Notes: generated by a model from the sequence alone, not told the origin. A stretch of 64,000 bases of DNA from Algoriphagus kandeliae (GCF_004571135.1 NZ_SPSB01000001.1:372001-436000); one strand, 5' to 3'. Positions 50,030 to 60,203 are shown, counted from the first letter of the stretch. Made by a program: numbers and translations.

Positions 50030-51096
50030 GAAAAAGAATACTTACAGTAATTGGAGCTCGTCCTCAGTTTATTAAAGCTGCAGTTTTAAGTCGACTAATC
50101 CGAAGTTCAAACTGGGAGGGTGTTTTTGAGGAGATTTTAGTTCACACTGGGCAGCACTATGACAATAACATGTCAAATGTATTTTTTGAAGAGATGGAGA
50201 TCCCAACCCCTGATTATAATCTCAGAATAGGATCTGGTGGACATGGGAAGATGACCGGGGAAATGCTAATTAAGATTGAGGAGTTGATTAATCAATTGAA
50301 ACCTGATTATCTTTTAGTTTATGGAGATACGAATTCAACACTAGCAGGTGCTTTAGCCTCAAGTAAACTGCATATCCCTGTTATCCATATAGAAGCTGGA
50401 TTAAGAAGCTTCAATATGAAAATGCCAGAAGAACAGAATAGAATTCTTACAGATAGATTATCTACCTTTTTATTTGCTCCAACAGAAGATGCAGTTCTTA
50501 ACTTAGCCAATGAAGGAATCAATAAGGGAGTCTACATGGTTGGTGATATCATGTATGATGCTTCGCTTTTCTATAGAAAAATAAATAAGAGTGGGTTTGG
50601 AAATAGATTTAAAAACTCAAAATTTTCCCTAGCAACTATTCATCGAGCTGAAAATACGGATAACCCAGATCGACTCAAAGAGATATTTAAAGGTTTATCA
50701 CAAATTTCAATGAATATAATTTTACCCCTTCATCCTAGGACTAAATATAAACTTAATACTTTGGATATAAGAATAAGTGAAAATATCAAGATTATAGAGC
50801 CAATTGGATATTTTGATATGTTGGATTTAGAGGAAAATGCAGAATATATTTTTACTGACTCAGGAGGTGTACAAAAAGAAGCTTATTTTTTTAAAAAACC
50901 ATGCTTTACCTTAAGGGATGAAACAGAATGGGTAGAAACAGTATCTGTCGGCTGGAACACTTTGGTTGGAGCAAATAGTGAAAGAATATTTGCTTCTTTT
51001 CAACAATATGAACATCCAGAGGAACATCCTAATTTATTTGGCTCAGGAAATACAGGGGAATTAATACTTGAAATTCTAAAAAGCCAATTGCTTTAA
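50026..51096 (+). CDS. UDP-sugar 2-epimerase, non-hydrolysing (WbpI-like)
   Basis: A 356-residue GT-B-fold epimerase: TVIGARPQFIKAAVLSR, then VHTGQHYD, HIEAGLRSF, PEEQNRILTDRLS and FTDSGGVQKEA. It is placed directly after the WbpE/D/B-like genes, which favours epimerisation of UDP-GlcNAc3NAcA to the manno form rather than UDP-GlcNAc; the WecB-like copy at 56655 is distinct. It touches the flippase gene with no gap. Confidence 0.88.
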   Translation: MRKRILTVIGARPQFIKAAVLSRLIRSSNWEGVFEEILVHTGQHYDNNMSNVFFEEMEIPTPDYNLRIGSGGHGKMTGEMLIKIEELINQLKPDYLLVYGDTNSTLAGALASSKLHIPVIHIEAGLRSFNMKMPEEQNRILTDRLSTFLFAPTEDAVLNLANEGINKGVYMVGDIMYDASLFYRKINKSGFGNRFKNSKFSLATIHRAENTDNPDRLKEIFKGLSQISMNIILPLHPRTKYKLNTLDIRISENIKIIEPIGYFDMLDLEENAEYIFTDSGGVQKEAYFFKKPCFTLRDETEWVETVSVGWNTLVGANSERIFASFQQYEHPEEHPNLFGSGNTGELILEILKSQLL

Positions 51097-52569
51097 ATGG
51101 AGCAAAACTCTCGTACTTTTAAAGTTTTAGCTTTATCGTTTGGGCAAACTTTGGTTTCAATTTCTTCTATTTTGTCCACTATGGTCGCTGCTCGAGTATT
51201 GACCAAATTGGATTATGCAACCTTTAAACAGACTTTTTTAGCTTACAATTTTGCAGCTCCCATTCTTTTGCTTGGTTTGCCAAATGCCGTATACTATTTC
51301 CTTCCAAAAGAGGTAAAAAATAAGAGAGGGGTATTAGTAGATAATTTAGTCTTAATTCTTATTTCCGCATCCCTGTTTTCCCTTTTTCTGTTTTTAGGAG
51401 GGGATTCACTACTGGCTAGACGATTTAATAATCCAGATTTAGAAGAAACGCTGTCTTGGATGAAGTTTTATCCTATATATGTAATGCCCGCATCGGTAAT
51501 AAGTGCTGTTTTACTAACACAAAATAAGACTAATTTGCTAGTGGCTTACAATGTGATTACATCAATACTTTTGACATTTAGCGTCATGGGTGCCGTTTAT
51601 ATAACAAAAGGCTATGAACTGCCTTTAAAAATTCAAATTTTTTTACCACTAACTTTCCTCCCGATAGGCTTGTACTTTTGCTTTAATCATACACCTGGTT
51701 GGTTCAGATTACCTGATTTTATTCAAATGAAGGCCATGGTCGCTTACGCTGTTCCTTTAGGCTTGGCCTCTATCCTCAGCATGATCATGTTGGAAACCAA
51801 TAAGATTATTGTTTCCTGGATGGGCACTCCCGAGGAATTTGCAACCTATGTAAATGGGGCGATAGAGATACCCTTAATAGGAATTATTACAGGTTCTATT
51901 GCATCAGTCATTTTAGTAGATATGACCAAATCGGTTCAAGAAGGAAAATTGGAGGATGCTTTGAAACTCTTTCATACCGCTGCAATTCGTTCTGCAAGTA
52001 TATTATTCCCGGTAACGATTTTTTTATTAATTGCTGCTAAACCATTTATTATCACCCTATTTTCAGAAAAATACATTGAGAGCATTGTCCCATTTTATAT
52101 TTTCACCTCTTTACTTCCAATTAGGATAGTGGTTTATGGATCTGCCTTAATGGCTCTTGGATATTCTAAAGTGATACTTATAAGAAGTTTTTTCGATTTA
52201 CTTATTAATAGCTTATTGAGTATATTATTTGTTTCCTTAATTGGTTTTCTTGGAGCTGCTATTGCTACTTTTATAACTATATATCTATGGACTGTTCCTT
52301 TTAATTTATATAAGATTTCGAAAGGATTTAATGTGTCTATAAAAAAAACTTTGCCATTCCATGATTTAAGAAAAATTTTTGTATTTAGTTTAATGTTTTC
52401 TCCCATTGGATTGATTCAAGAATTTCTGTCAATACGTCCTGAAATAATGTTTATTGGATTATTTCTGGTATATTTTTTTTCAACTTTTGCTATCCTTTAT
52501 AAAAAATCCTTCTTGGTTTTACCAACTAGAGTAGAAAACAATTTGCCTCAATTCCTTAGAAATAAATGA
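51097..52569 (+). CDS. Polysaccharide flippase (Wzx-like)
   Basis: A 490-residue protein with about 12-14 hydrophobic segments spread over the whole length, and no large soluble part. It begins with SFGQTLVSISSILSTMVAARVLTKLDYATFKQTFL, as in the polysaccharide-synthesis MOP family split here into two runs. It should move lipid-linked repeat units across the inner membrane. It begins right after the epimerase stop and overlaps the next gene by 4 bases. Confidence 0.86.
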   Translation: MEQNSRTFKVLALSFGQTLVSISSILSTMVAARVLTKLDYATFKQTFLAYNFAAPILLLGLPNAVYYFLPKEVKNKRGVLVDNLVLILISASLFSLFLFLGGDSLLARRFNNPDLEETLSWMKFYPIYVMPASVISAVLLTQNKTNLLVAYNVITSILLTFSVMGAVYITKGYELPLKIQIFLPLTFLPIGLYFCFNHTPGWFRLPDFIQMKAMVAYAVPLGLASILSMIMLETNKIIVSWMGTPEEFATYVNGAIEIPLIGIITGSIASVILVDMTKSVQEGKLEDALKLFHTAAIRSASILFPVTIFLLIAAKPFIITLFSEKYIESIVPFYIFTSLLPIRIVVYGSALMALGYSKVILIRSFFDLLINSLLSILFVSLIGFLGAAIATFITIYLWTVPFNLYKISKGFNVSIKKTLPFHDLRKIFVFSLMFSPIGLIQEFLSIRPEIMFIGLFLVYFFSTFAILYKKSFLVLPTRVENNLPQFLRNK

Positions 52570-53096
52570 AAGTAAGCCCTATTAGAAAAAATGCCAAGTT
52601 AAGACCTTGGCTGTGGCCTATTCGTTTGATAGGAAAGTTTTGGAAAAGTCCCATACCTCCAGGTTTATGGATTGTAAATAAGTTTTTTCAATCCGTATTG
52701 GATATAAATAACGATATTCCTTGGATGGTTCATTTTACCTCAAGAGTAACTGGAAATATTGAAATTGGTGAAAATGTTTGGAAATCTTTTGCCATAAGTG
52801 GAGGCTGTTATATTCAAGGTATAAACGGAGTCAAAATTGGAGATAATACGATTTTTGGTCCTGGTGTAAAAATTATTTCAGCAAATCATAGTAAGGGAAA
52901 TATTGAATTCCATGAAAATGGAAAATCGATAGTCATAGGAAAAAACTGTTGGATTGGTGCTAATGTTACTATACTTCCTGAAGTTCAATTGGGTGATAAT
53001 GTAGTGGTTGCCGCTAATAGTGTGGTTACAAAAAGTTGCTCTTCAAATTTAATTATTGGGGGAATTCCTGCAAAAATATTAAAAGAGAATAGATGA
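52566..53096 (+). CDS. Hexapeptide-repeat acetyltransferase
   Basis: A 176-residue LbH acyltransferase related to serine acetyltransferase and NodL/WbbJ-type enzymes. The N-terminus is basic and the beta-helix begins near residue 60 (GNIEIGENVWKS), with a loop ANHSKGNIEFHENG and repeats IGKNCWIGANVTILPEV, VVAANSVVTKS. It probably O-acetylates a sugar of the repeat unit. Overlaps both neighbours by 4 bases. Confidence 0.86.
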   Translation: MKVSPIRKNAKLRPWLWPIRLIGKFWKSPIPPGLWIVNKFFQSVLDINNDIPWMVHFTSRVTGNIEIGENVWKSFAISGGCYIQGINGVKIGDNTIFGPGVKIISANHSKGNIEFHENGKSIVIGKNCWIGANVTILPEVQLGDNVVVAANSVVTKSCSSNLIIGGIPAKILKENR

Positions 53097-54352
53097 AGAT
53101 TTTATTTATATGTCCAGCTTTTCCTCCTCAGTCTGATGTTGGTGGAATAAGGGTGGCCTATTTTGCAAAATATTTTTCTGAATTTGGTTGGGATGTTAAA
53201 GTTATTACTCGTGTTTATCGTAATGAAAATGATGTAATAAAATCTAGATTTGATTTTAATTTATACCCATTTATGGATAACAATGTTTTAAGAATCTTTG
53301 ATTCTGATAAAGATAATAATGATTATTTAAACAAAAGAAATTATAGTAAATTGGTAAGAGACTTCTTTAATCCAGAATATTCATCCCCTCCTGGATTTTT
53401 GGATAAAGCACTAATTAAAGCATTTAATGAATATAATAAAATTAAATTTGATGTTGTTGTTGCTTCCCTTCCCGATAACTGGTGTTTAACTTTAGGTGAA
53501 AAAATTTCAAAAGAAAATGACGCCATATTTATAACTGATTTTCGAGATATTTATGAGCAAGACTCTTATGATAAATCTTTAAGAACTAGACTTCAAGTTT
53601 TTCGTTTTAAAATAGGTAGATTTTATAGAACAAGGAATGCTAAATTTTTCTCAACTGTTTCAAGTTATATGTATGATATTCTTAGCTCAAAATTAAAGAA
53701 AAGAGGTGTAATTATTTTTAATGGTTATGATAATGATTCTTTTTATCCACTTGAACTTTCTAATAAAGGTTCTCATCTTCCTTTAATAATAACCTATACT
53801 GGTAGACTTTTAAATTCATGGTTTAGGAACCCAGAGATTCTTTTCAAAGCAATTTCAGAGCTAAATAAAGAAGGGCTTATTTCTAAAGGCGATTTGCAAA
53901 TTAAATTTTTTGGGTCAGAATTGAATATTTTAGAAAAATATATTGATGATTTAAATAAAGATTTTATTATAGTGAATGAAATAATAAATGCTTCAGAGAT
54001 TAATTTTATTATTAATAGTTCTGATTATACATTAATAATTAACAATGTTGGTCCAAAAGGAGTACTTACCACAAAATTATTTGAATCCTTAGGTATTGGG
54101 AAAAAGGTTGTAGTTATACCTGGAGATAAGCATGAGTTAGATGCTTTGGTATCAAATGAAAATTATGGATATGTTTTATCTAAAATTTCGGAAGTTAAAA
54201 AGTTTTTATTGAAAAATATAAATGATAAAAAAAATGGGATTTCTATTGATAATAGTATTATCCCCCCTATTAAATTTTCAAGAAAATACCAAGCGAAACT
54301 TCTTTCAGATTTTATTATTAACAATTATCTTGAAAATTCTATACATAATTGA
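53093..54352 (+). CDS. Glycosyltransferase, GT-B type
   Basis: A 419-residue protein with the GT-B N-terminal start ILFICPAFPPQSDVGGIRVAYFAKY, a feature of GT4-like enzymes that act on undecaprenyl-linked sugars. The C-terminal donor site is weak: TYTGRLLNSWFRNPEILFK and TTKLFESLGIGKKVVVIPGD. Its codon use is noticeably AT-rich, as are the next genes. It overlaps the next glycosyltransferase by 23 bases. Confidence 0.82.
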   Translation: MKILFICPAFPPQSDVGGIRVAYFAKYFSEFGWDVKVITRVYRNENDVIKSRFDFNLYPFMDNNVLRIFDSDKDNNDYLNKRNYSKLVRDFFNPEYSSPPGFLDKALIKAFNEYNKIKFDVVVASLPDNWCLTLGEKISKENDAIFITDFRDIYEQDSYDKSLRTRLQVFRFKIGRFYRTRNAKFFSTVSSYMYDILSSKLKKRGVIIFNGYDNDSFYPLELSNKGSHLPLIITYTGRLLNSWFRNPEILFKAISELNKEGLISKGDLQIKFFGSELNILEKYIDDLNKDFIIVNEIINASEINFIINSSDYTLIINNVGPKGVLTTKLFESLGIGKKVVVIPGDKHELDALVSNENYGYVLSKISEVKKFLLKNINDKKNGISIDNSIIPPIKFSRKYQAKLLSDFIINNYLENSIHN

Positions 54353-55442
54353 TTTTCTAGGTAAGCCTGGTGGAATGGAAAGGGTTCTTTCCACTAAAGT
54401 GAATTATCTATGTGACCAATTGAATCATGAAATAACGATCATTTCAAGAAATGCTTTACCCAAAGATTTGTTTTTCAATTATTCAAATAATGTAAAAATT
54501 ATATCTCTTAATTTGACAAAGAATTGTTTTAAGAATTATGAAACCAAATTGGCAGAATATTTATCAACTAATAAACAGGATGTTGTAATTGGTCTTTTTG
54601 GATCAGAGTTACCATTTTTGTATAAATTAAAAGATGGTAGTAAAAAAATTCAAGAATTTCATTTCTCAAAAAATTATCTGATTCATCTGGTAAATCATTT
54701 GCCTAATATTAGATTAAGGTTTCTTAGAAAGGTGAAAGCAAATTTCACACTGATTAAAGAAAGATACTACGCTAAAAAATATGATGCATTAGTATTGTTG
54801 TCTAAAAGGGATCAAGAGCTTTGGGGGGCGACATATAATTCTTTTGTAATCCCTAATCCCTTATCCTTTCAGACGAAAGAGAAAAGCAGTGTCACAAATA
54901 AAAAAATTATTTCAATTGGGAGGTTGATAGCTCAAAAAGGATTTGATGATTTGATAAAAGCATTTTCAACTATCCATTATGAAATTGAAGGGTGGACTCT
55001 TGAAATTATCGGTGAAGGGCAAGATTATGAATATCTCCAATCCTTAATTTTTAAGATGGGTTTAAAGGGAAAAGTAAAAATATCTTCTCCGCTTAAGGAT
55101 ATCCAGACTGCCTTAATAGATTCTTCCATTTTTGTTTTTCCATCAAAATATGAAGGATTTGGACTGGTGTTGACTGAGGCAATGGAATGTGGTCTGCCCA
55201 GCATAGCCTATGACTGTGAGTGTGGCCCATCTGAAATCATAAGGCATGGTGAAGATGGATTTTTAGTTCCTTTATCTGATATAGATTCTTTGGCAAAGCA
55301 CATAAAAATTCTTGCTTTGGATTTTTCTCGAAGGAAGGAAATGTCAACAAATGCAGTTAAGAATGTGAAAAGATTTTATGGGAATGCTATTATGAACTAT
55401 TGGGAAGATTTATTTAAAACTTTAAACAAAGATCTTTTATGA
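54330..55442 (+). CDS. Glycosyltransferase family 4
   Basis: I start at TTG 54330 (370 residues), giving MKILYIIDFLGKPGGMERVL as the first residues, the expected GT4 opening; an ATG 108 bases upstream is open but would add a nonsensical 36-residue head overlapping the upstream gene. The donor domain has ISIGRLIAQKGFDDLIKAF, EGFGLVLTEAMECGLP (the E-x7-E motif) and a GEDGFLV block. It transfers a sugar to the growing repeat unit. It overlaps the next gene by 4 bases. Confidence 0.88.
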   Translation: MKILYIIDFLGKPGGMERVLSTKVNYLCDQLNHEITIISRNALPKDLFFNYSNNVKIISLNLTKNCFKNYETKLAEYLSTNKQDVVIGLFGSELPFLYKLKDGSKKIQEFHFSKNYLIHLVNHLPNIRLRFLRKVKANFTLIKERYYAKKYDALVLLSKRDQELWGATYNSFVIPNPLSFQTKEKSSVTNKKIISIGRLIAQKGFDDLIKAFSTIHYEIEGWTLEIIGEGQDYEYLQSLIFKMGLKGKVKISSPLKDIQTALIDSSIFVFPSKYEGFGLVLTEAMECGLPSIAYDCECGPSEIIRHGEDGFLVPLSDIDSLAKHIKILALDFSRRKEMSTNAVKNVKRFYGNAIMNYWEDLFKTLNKDLL

Positions 55443-56653
55443 GGATACTTGTGTTTAGCCCGGAAAAACCTTATTCAGGTGCTGAATCTATTGTTTCTGT
55501 AAAATTTATTAGACTTTTGAAAAATCATGGTCATGAAGTTGTTTTTGTTTATCATGATAGGGATTTTCAATATAAATCGAGAGAGGATGTTTACAATATA
55601 ATGTCGAATGGAGTAGGGATTGAAAACAAAATTTTAAAGAACTTATCTAATAAGTTAAAAAAAGTCCCATTATTAAATAGAATCTATTTACTAGATACTT
55701 TGTTTTGGATTTTTAAAGCAATGAGTTTTGGTTTAAAGTATAATAAAAAAAGTAATATAGATATTATTTTTTCTAGAGTTATGCCAATTTATGGACATTA
55801 TCCTGCTTTTTTTTTAAAAATTAGATACCCTAAGATAAGATGGGTAAGTAATTGGAGTGATCCTCTACCCAAAGTAAATGCACCTATTCCTTATGGAAAA
55901 GGACTTAAAGGGAAACCGTTTTTTTTTGAAAAATATATTTTAGAAAATTTTTTTAAAATATGTGATTTTTCCACTTTTCCGTCTGATAGATTGATGCTAT
56001 ATTATCAGAAATTTTTCCATTCGATTCAAGGTAAATCTTATGTAGTTCCACATATTGTATTAGATGTTAAACATACTAAAAAATCCATTAATAGAAATAG
56101 ACCTTTTGTAATTTCTCATTTAGGAGGATTTGGTTTGAGATCTCCAGTGTTGTTTATTGAGGCTTTTCGTTCATTCAATGATATGTATCCAAATCATAAT
56201 ATTGTTATTCGTTTTATTGGACCATCAGAAGAAACGGTAAATGAAAAGATCCATCAATTAGAATTATCAAATCTAATTTTAGTGGAAGGAGTTCTACCCT
56301 ATGAAAAAACACTTGATATTATTCAAGATTCAGACCTACTTATGATTATTGAGGCTAAAATGGAGGAAGGTATCTTTCTCCCTTCCAAACTAATGGATTA
56401 CCTACAAATGAATAAACCAATTCTAGCTATTTCTCCAACTAATGGTATTTTGAATGATCTGATTTCAAATTATGGAGGTGGAATAATTGTTTCTAATTCC
56501 TCTAAGAACGAACTTATTGATAAATTAAAATTTATATTGGAGAATCAAGAATTTATCCGTAATTGTAAAAATGAATTTGATTCCACTCGTCTTAAAGCAC
56601 TTTTTTCGGAAGATGAAGTGTATAGGGGCCTAAACCATATTCTTTCAATTTAG
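55439..56653 (+). CDS. Glycosyltransferase, GT-B type
   Basis: A 404-residue protein. Opening ILVFSPEKPYSGAESIVSVKFI, middle ISHLGGFGLRSPVLFIEAF, donor site VLPYEKTLDIIQDSDLLMIIEAKMEEGIFLPSKLMDYL split over two runs, all in GT4-like order. It overlaps the gene upstream by 4 bases. AT-rich. Confidence 0.84.
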   Translation: MRILVFSPEKPYSGAESIVSVKFIRLLKNHGHEVVFVYHDRDFQYKSREDVYNIMSNGVGIENKILKNLSNKLKKVPLLNRIYLLDTLFWIFKAMSFGLKYNKKSNIDIIFSRVMPIYGHYPAFFLKIRYPKIRWVSNWSDPLPKVNAPIPYGKGLKGKPFFFEKYILENFFKICDFSTFPSDRLMLYYQKFFHSIQGKSYVVPHIVLDVKHTKKSINRNRPFVISHLGGFGLRSPVLFIEAFRSFNDMYPNHNIVIRFIGPSEETVNEKIHQLELSNLILVEGVLPYEKTLDIIQDSDLLMIIEAKMEEGIFLPSKLMDYLQMNKPILAISPTNGILNDLISNYGGGIIVSNSSKNELIDKLKFILENQEFIRNCKNEFDSTRLKALFSEDEVYRGLNHILSI

Positions 56654-56654
56654 T

Positions 56655-57806
56655 ATGACTGAGAAACAAAAAATATTGATTGTATTTGGTACTAGGCCTG
56701 AAGCAATTAAAATGATTCCTTTGGTTAAAGAATTACAATCAAATAGTAAATTTCATGTTAAGGTTTGTGTAACTGCTCAGCATAGAGAAATGTTAGATCA
56801 GGTATTGAATCTTTTTCAGGTAACTCCTGATTATGATTTGAATATTATGGAACCTAATCAGGGTTTGATAGATATTACAATAAAGATCCTAAATGGAATG
56901 AAAAAAATTCTTGGTGAATATAAGCCGATTATGGTGTTGGTTCATGGAGATACTACTACTTGTATGGCTACTTCATTAGCTGCTTTTTATTTTAAAATTA
57001 AAATAGGGCACGTAGAAGCGGGTCTAAGAACCTTTGATTTGCAATCCCCATGGCCCGAAGAACTTAATAGGCAGATTACCGACAAAATTTCTGATCTATA
57101 TTTTGCTCCCACAATCAGTACCAAAAAAAATCTTTTAAAAGATGGGGTTTCAGAAGATAGGATAGTTGTTACAGGCAATACTGTAATTGATGCTTTAAAT
57201 CTAATTGTCGAAAAAATCAAAAATGATCAAGACATTTCTGATACACTTAGGAATGGTTTCAACAGTTTAGGAGTTGATGTTTTACGCAAATTCATTTTAG
57301 TAACCGGCCACAGGAGAGAAAATTTTGGAATTGGCTTTATGAATATTTGTAAGGCTTTGAAGGATTTAGCAAGTATGTTTCCAAATATTCAAATAGTTTA
57401 TCCTGTCCATTTAAATCCCAATGTTAAAGATCTAGTATTTGCAGAGATCGGTAAAATTGAAAATATCAAGTTGATACCACCTCAAGAATACTTACCATTT
57501 GTTTATTTAATGAGTTTATCCTATGTTATTCTTACCGATAGTGGTGGAATCCAAGAAGAGGGACCTTCACTAAAGAAGCCTATACTTGTTATGAGAGATA
57601 CTACTGAAAGACCGGAAGCCGTTAAGTCTGGGGTTGTTAAGTTGGTCGGAACAAATCATAATGAGATCGTACATAATGTAGCTTCTTTGATAAATGATCC
57701 AAAGCTTTATGCGGATATGATATCCTCTGAAAACCCCTATGGTGATGGGTTAGCTTCAAGATATATTGCTAATGCTATTGAAAAATACTTATGTTCAAGT
57801 ATTTGA
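56655..57806 (+). CDS. wecB: UDP-N-acetylglucosamine 2-epimerase (non-hydrolysing)
   Basis: A 383-residue epimerase giving UDP-ManNAc. Motifs are IVFGTRPEAIKMIPLV, VCVTAQHREMLDQVL, VHGDTTTCMATSLAAF, GHVEAGLRTFDL, PEELNRQITDKIS and LTDSGGIQEEG, typical of WecB. It is a separate lineage from the copy at 50026. It overlaps the polymerase gene by 16 bases. Confidence 0.92.
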   Translation: MTEKQKILIVFGTRPEAIKMIPLVKELQSNSKFHVKVCVTAQHREMLDQVLNLFQVTPDYDLNIMEPNQGLIDITIKILNGMKKILGEYKPIMVLVHGDTTTCMATSLAAFYFKIKIGHVEAGLRTFDLQSPWPEELNRQITDKISDLYFAPTISTKKNLLKDGVSEDRIVVTGNTVIDALNLIVEKIKNDQDISDTLRNGFNSLGVDVLRKFILVTGHRRENFGIGFMNICKALKDLASMFPNIQIVYPVHLNPNVKDLVFAEIGKIENIKLIPPQEYLPFVYLMSLSYVILTDSGGIQEEGPSLKKPILVMRDTTERPEAVKSGVVKLVGTNHNEIVHNVASLINDPKLYADMISSENPYGDGLASRYIANAIEKYLCSSI

Positions 57807-58996
57807 ATTTTAGAAGATTTTTCTACTTATCCAAAAATCTCCCTTTTCCAATTGTTATGGTAGGATGGATCCTTATTTTATCAACTACTCTTAATTTTTC
57901 TATTTTAGGTTTCTCAGCAACTGGCTGGGGTTGGGTTCTTCCTTTAGTGTATTCCATATTTGTTTTATTTATATCCAAAAATAAAATAAACTTTCCCTTG
58001 TTATTTTGGATTCCATGGTTTATAGTAGTGATTCTTGGTTTATTTAGGCCTCACATTTTCTCTTTTCAATCTAGTTTGCAAATTTTGACACCTTTGTTAT
58101 TTGGATTAGCAGTTAGTAAACAAAGGTTTTTTTTGAATTGGAAGGAAGTTTTTGAATTTTTTGATTTCATCTTTATTATTTGGTTATTGACGATTCCTTT
58201 TGTTAAACTACAGCAATTGATATTAGGAATAATTCCATCAATTACCGGTTTAGCTGTTGAAGGAATTACCTCTTTGTTGTTTCAATCTTATTATCTAGTC
58301 TTATTTATTTACTCAAAAGAAAAAAAGCATCTTTTTTTTTATTTGCTGGCTTTAAGTATACCGTTATTGGCCGTTACAAGAGGACCAATAATTGCAGGTA
58401 TAGGTATTCTTATTTTAACTATTGCTAATCTTGGAATTTTTAAAAGATTAATTCTTTTATTTTCATCAGTATTAATTGGTTTATTTTTATTTCATTCCGA
58501 AAGATTTCAAATGAAATCTTTCCATAGGACAGGCGTATCTCTTGAAGAAGCTTTGAATAATCCTGATATGGTTCAAACCACAGGAAGAAAATATATGTGG
58601 GAATTATTAGAAGCAACTATTCAAGAGGGGCAATATTGGATTGGCGCGGGTTCTAACGCCCAAATCGACCGTGCTATAGCACTTGGATACTCTTCAAATT
58701 ATTTGGCTCATAATGATTGGTTAAGAATCCGAATTGATTATGGTATGATCGGCATGATTGTTTTTCTCTTAACTGTAGTATTTTTTATTTTAAAAGTCCG
58801 AAAGGATTTCAAATATCATTATCCTCATCTTCAAATCTTAGCTTATGGAGCAGCAACTGCTTTTGTGCCCTTCCTTTTGGTAATGAACACAGATAATGTA
58901 CTTATATATGCACATTCCTTTGGTAATTTACAGTTTCTACTTTTAGGGTTATCCTATTCCGCTAAAAATGAAATTTATAATTCGTTAATTGAATGA
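57791..58996 (+). CDS. O-antigen polymerase-like membrane protein (Wzy candidate)
   Basis: A 401-residue protein with about ten membrane segments and a long periplasmic loop (residues about 235-300: HSERFQMKSFHRTG, ATIQEGQYWIGAGSNAQI, HNDWLRIRIDYGMIG). The loop with H-N-D-W-L is typical of the Wzy/O-antigen ligase superfamily. Being beside Wzx and glycosyltransferases it is the best polymerase candidate here. Overlaps both neighbours slightly. Confidence 0.84.
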   Translation: MFKYLNFRRFFYLSKNLPFPIVMVGWILILSTTLNFSILGFSATGWGWVLPLVYSIFVLFISKNKINFPLLFWIPWFIVVILGLFRPHIFSFQSSLQILTPLLFGLAVSKQRFFLNWKEVFEFFDFIFIIWLLTIPFVKLQQLILGIIPSITGLAVEGITSLLFQSYYLVLFIYSKEKKHLFFYLLALSIPLLAVTRGPIIAGIGILILTIANLGIFKRLILLFSSVLIGLFLFHSERFQMKSFHRTGVSLEEALNNPDMVQTTGRKYMWELLEATIQEGQYWIGAGSNAQIDRAIALGYSSNYLAHNDWLRIRIDYGMIGMIVFLLTVVFFILKVRKDFKYHYPHLQILAYGAATAFVPFLLVMNTDNVLIYAHSFGNLQFLLLGLSYSAKNEIYNSLIE

Positions 58997-60192
58997 AAAA
59001 AAAAATCGTCCTAATACACACTGATTTTAGGATTTATTGGCCTGCTAGGATCCATCATTTTTTTAATTCGTTAAATAAGAGCCTATATAGTTTACATGTT
59101 TTAGAGATTTCCGGTCATGGGGGTAATTATAATTTTGAGAGCAGAACTGGGCTTCCTGAATATTGGGAATGTTTGTTTCAGGATGTTCCAATTGCTGATT
59201 TGAGGCCTTCAGATATCAGAGAAAGGTTAAATAAACGACTAAATGAAATAAAACCTGATATTTTGATCGCTGGTGCCATTGCTTTTCCATCCGGTGCAAA
59301 CGCATTGAACTATGCGAATAAGCACGCTATTCCACTTATTATTTTTGATGACGCGAGAATCGAGGATGTCCCAAGAACTTTTTTTGTGAATTGGATTAAA
59401 AAGCAGCTTTATTCTTGTGTTGATGCAATTTTTTGTCCTTCACCGGCATGGGACGAAACGTTTAAGTTTTTTGGATTAAAAAAAGAACAAATATTTTATG
59501 GTGTAGATGTGGTAGATAATTCTTTTTTTCAGAAAAAGGCCGAGCTTGAAGATATACCCACATATTTTAGAAAAGGCTATTACTTAAACGTTGGTAGGCA
59601 AATTGAAAAGAAAAACCTTCTTTCACTATTGAAAGCCTATCAAGAATTAATTAAAAAATTTGAAAATGTTCCAAATCTTCTCTTGGTTGGTGATGGAGAT
59701 CAGCGAAAATTGCTAGAAAAGTATGTGAATGATTCGCGTCTACACAATAATGTCTATTTTTTGCCATTTCAATCGCAAGAAAAATTAAGGTCTATTTATA
59801 AAAACGCATCTCTTTTTATTCTCCCTAGCTCTTTTGGAGAAACCTGGGGACTAGTTATAAATGAAGCCATGGCCTCTGGTTTACCAGTAATAGTAAGTAA
59901 TAAAGTGGGTTGTGCTGATACAATTGTGAAGGAAGGAGAGAATGGATTTATTTTCGATATTGATGATAATTTTGGATTAGAAAAAAAACTAATTCAGTTT
60001 CATCAATTAAGTGAGCTAGAAAAAGCAAAAATGGCAAAATCTTCGGTGAAGATAATAAGTGATTGGGATTTAAATCGATTTGCTTTGGGATTATTGAACT
60101 CAATATCCTTCGTGGAGAATAAAGAAAAAAATATATTCTTCTTTCGAAAAATTATATCCATACTTTGGAAAGGTAGATATAACTCAATTTAA
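58993..60192 (+). CDS. Glycosyltransferase family 4
   Basis: A 399-residue GT-B enzyme. It opens IVLIHTDFRIYWPARIHHF; the donor site has YYLNVGRQIEKKNLLSLLKAY, LLVGDGDQRK, and SSFGETWGLVINEAMASGLPVIVS with the E-x7-E pair. It overlaps the polymerase by 4 bases and ends 11 bases before the next gene. Confidence 0.9.
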   Translation: MKKKIVLIHTDFRIYWPARIHHFFNSLNKSLYSLHVLEISGHGGNYNFESRTGLPEYWECLFQDVPIADLRPSDIRERLNKRLNEIKPDILIAGAIAFPSGANALNYANKHAIPLIIFDDARIEDVPRTFFVNWIKKQLYSCVDAIFCPSPAWDETFKFFGLKKEQIFYGVDVVDNSFFQKKAELEDIPTYFRKGYYLNVGRQIEKKNLLSLLKAYQELIKKFENVPNLLLVGDGDQRKLLEKYVNDSRLHNNVYFLPFQSQEKLRSIYKNASLFILPSSFGETWGLVINEAMASGLPVIVSNKVGCADTIVKEGENGFIFDIDDNFGLEKKLIQFHQLSELEKAKMAKSSVKIISDWDLNRFALGLLNSISFVENKEKNIFFFRKIISILWKGRYNSI

Positions 60193-60203
60193 TTCAGAAA
60201 ACT

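Noticed and set aside
54222-54329. 36-residue N-terminal extension of the glycosyltransferase at 54330
   Set aside because: It overlaps the upstream gene in another frame and puts the conserved GT4 start in the middle of the protein.
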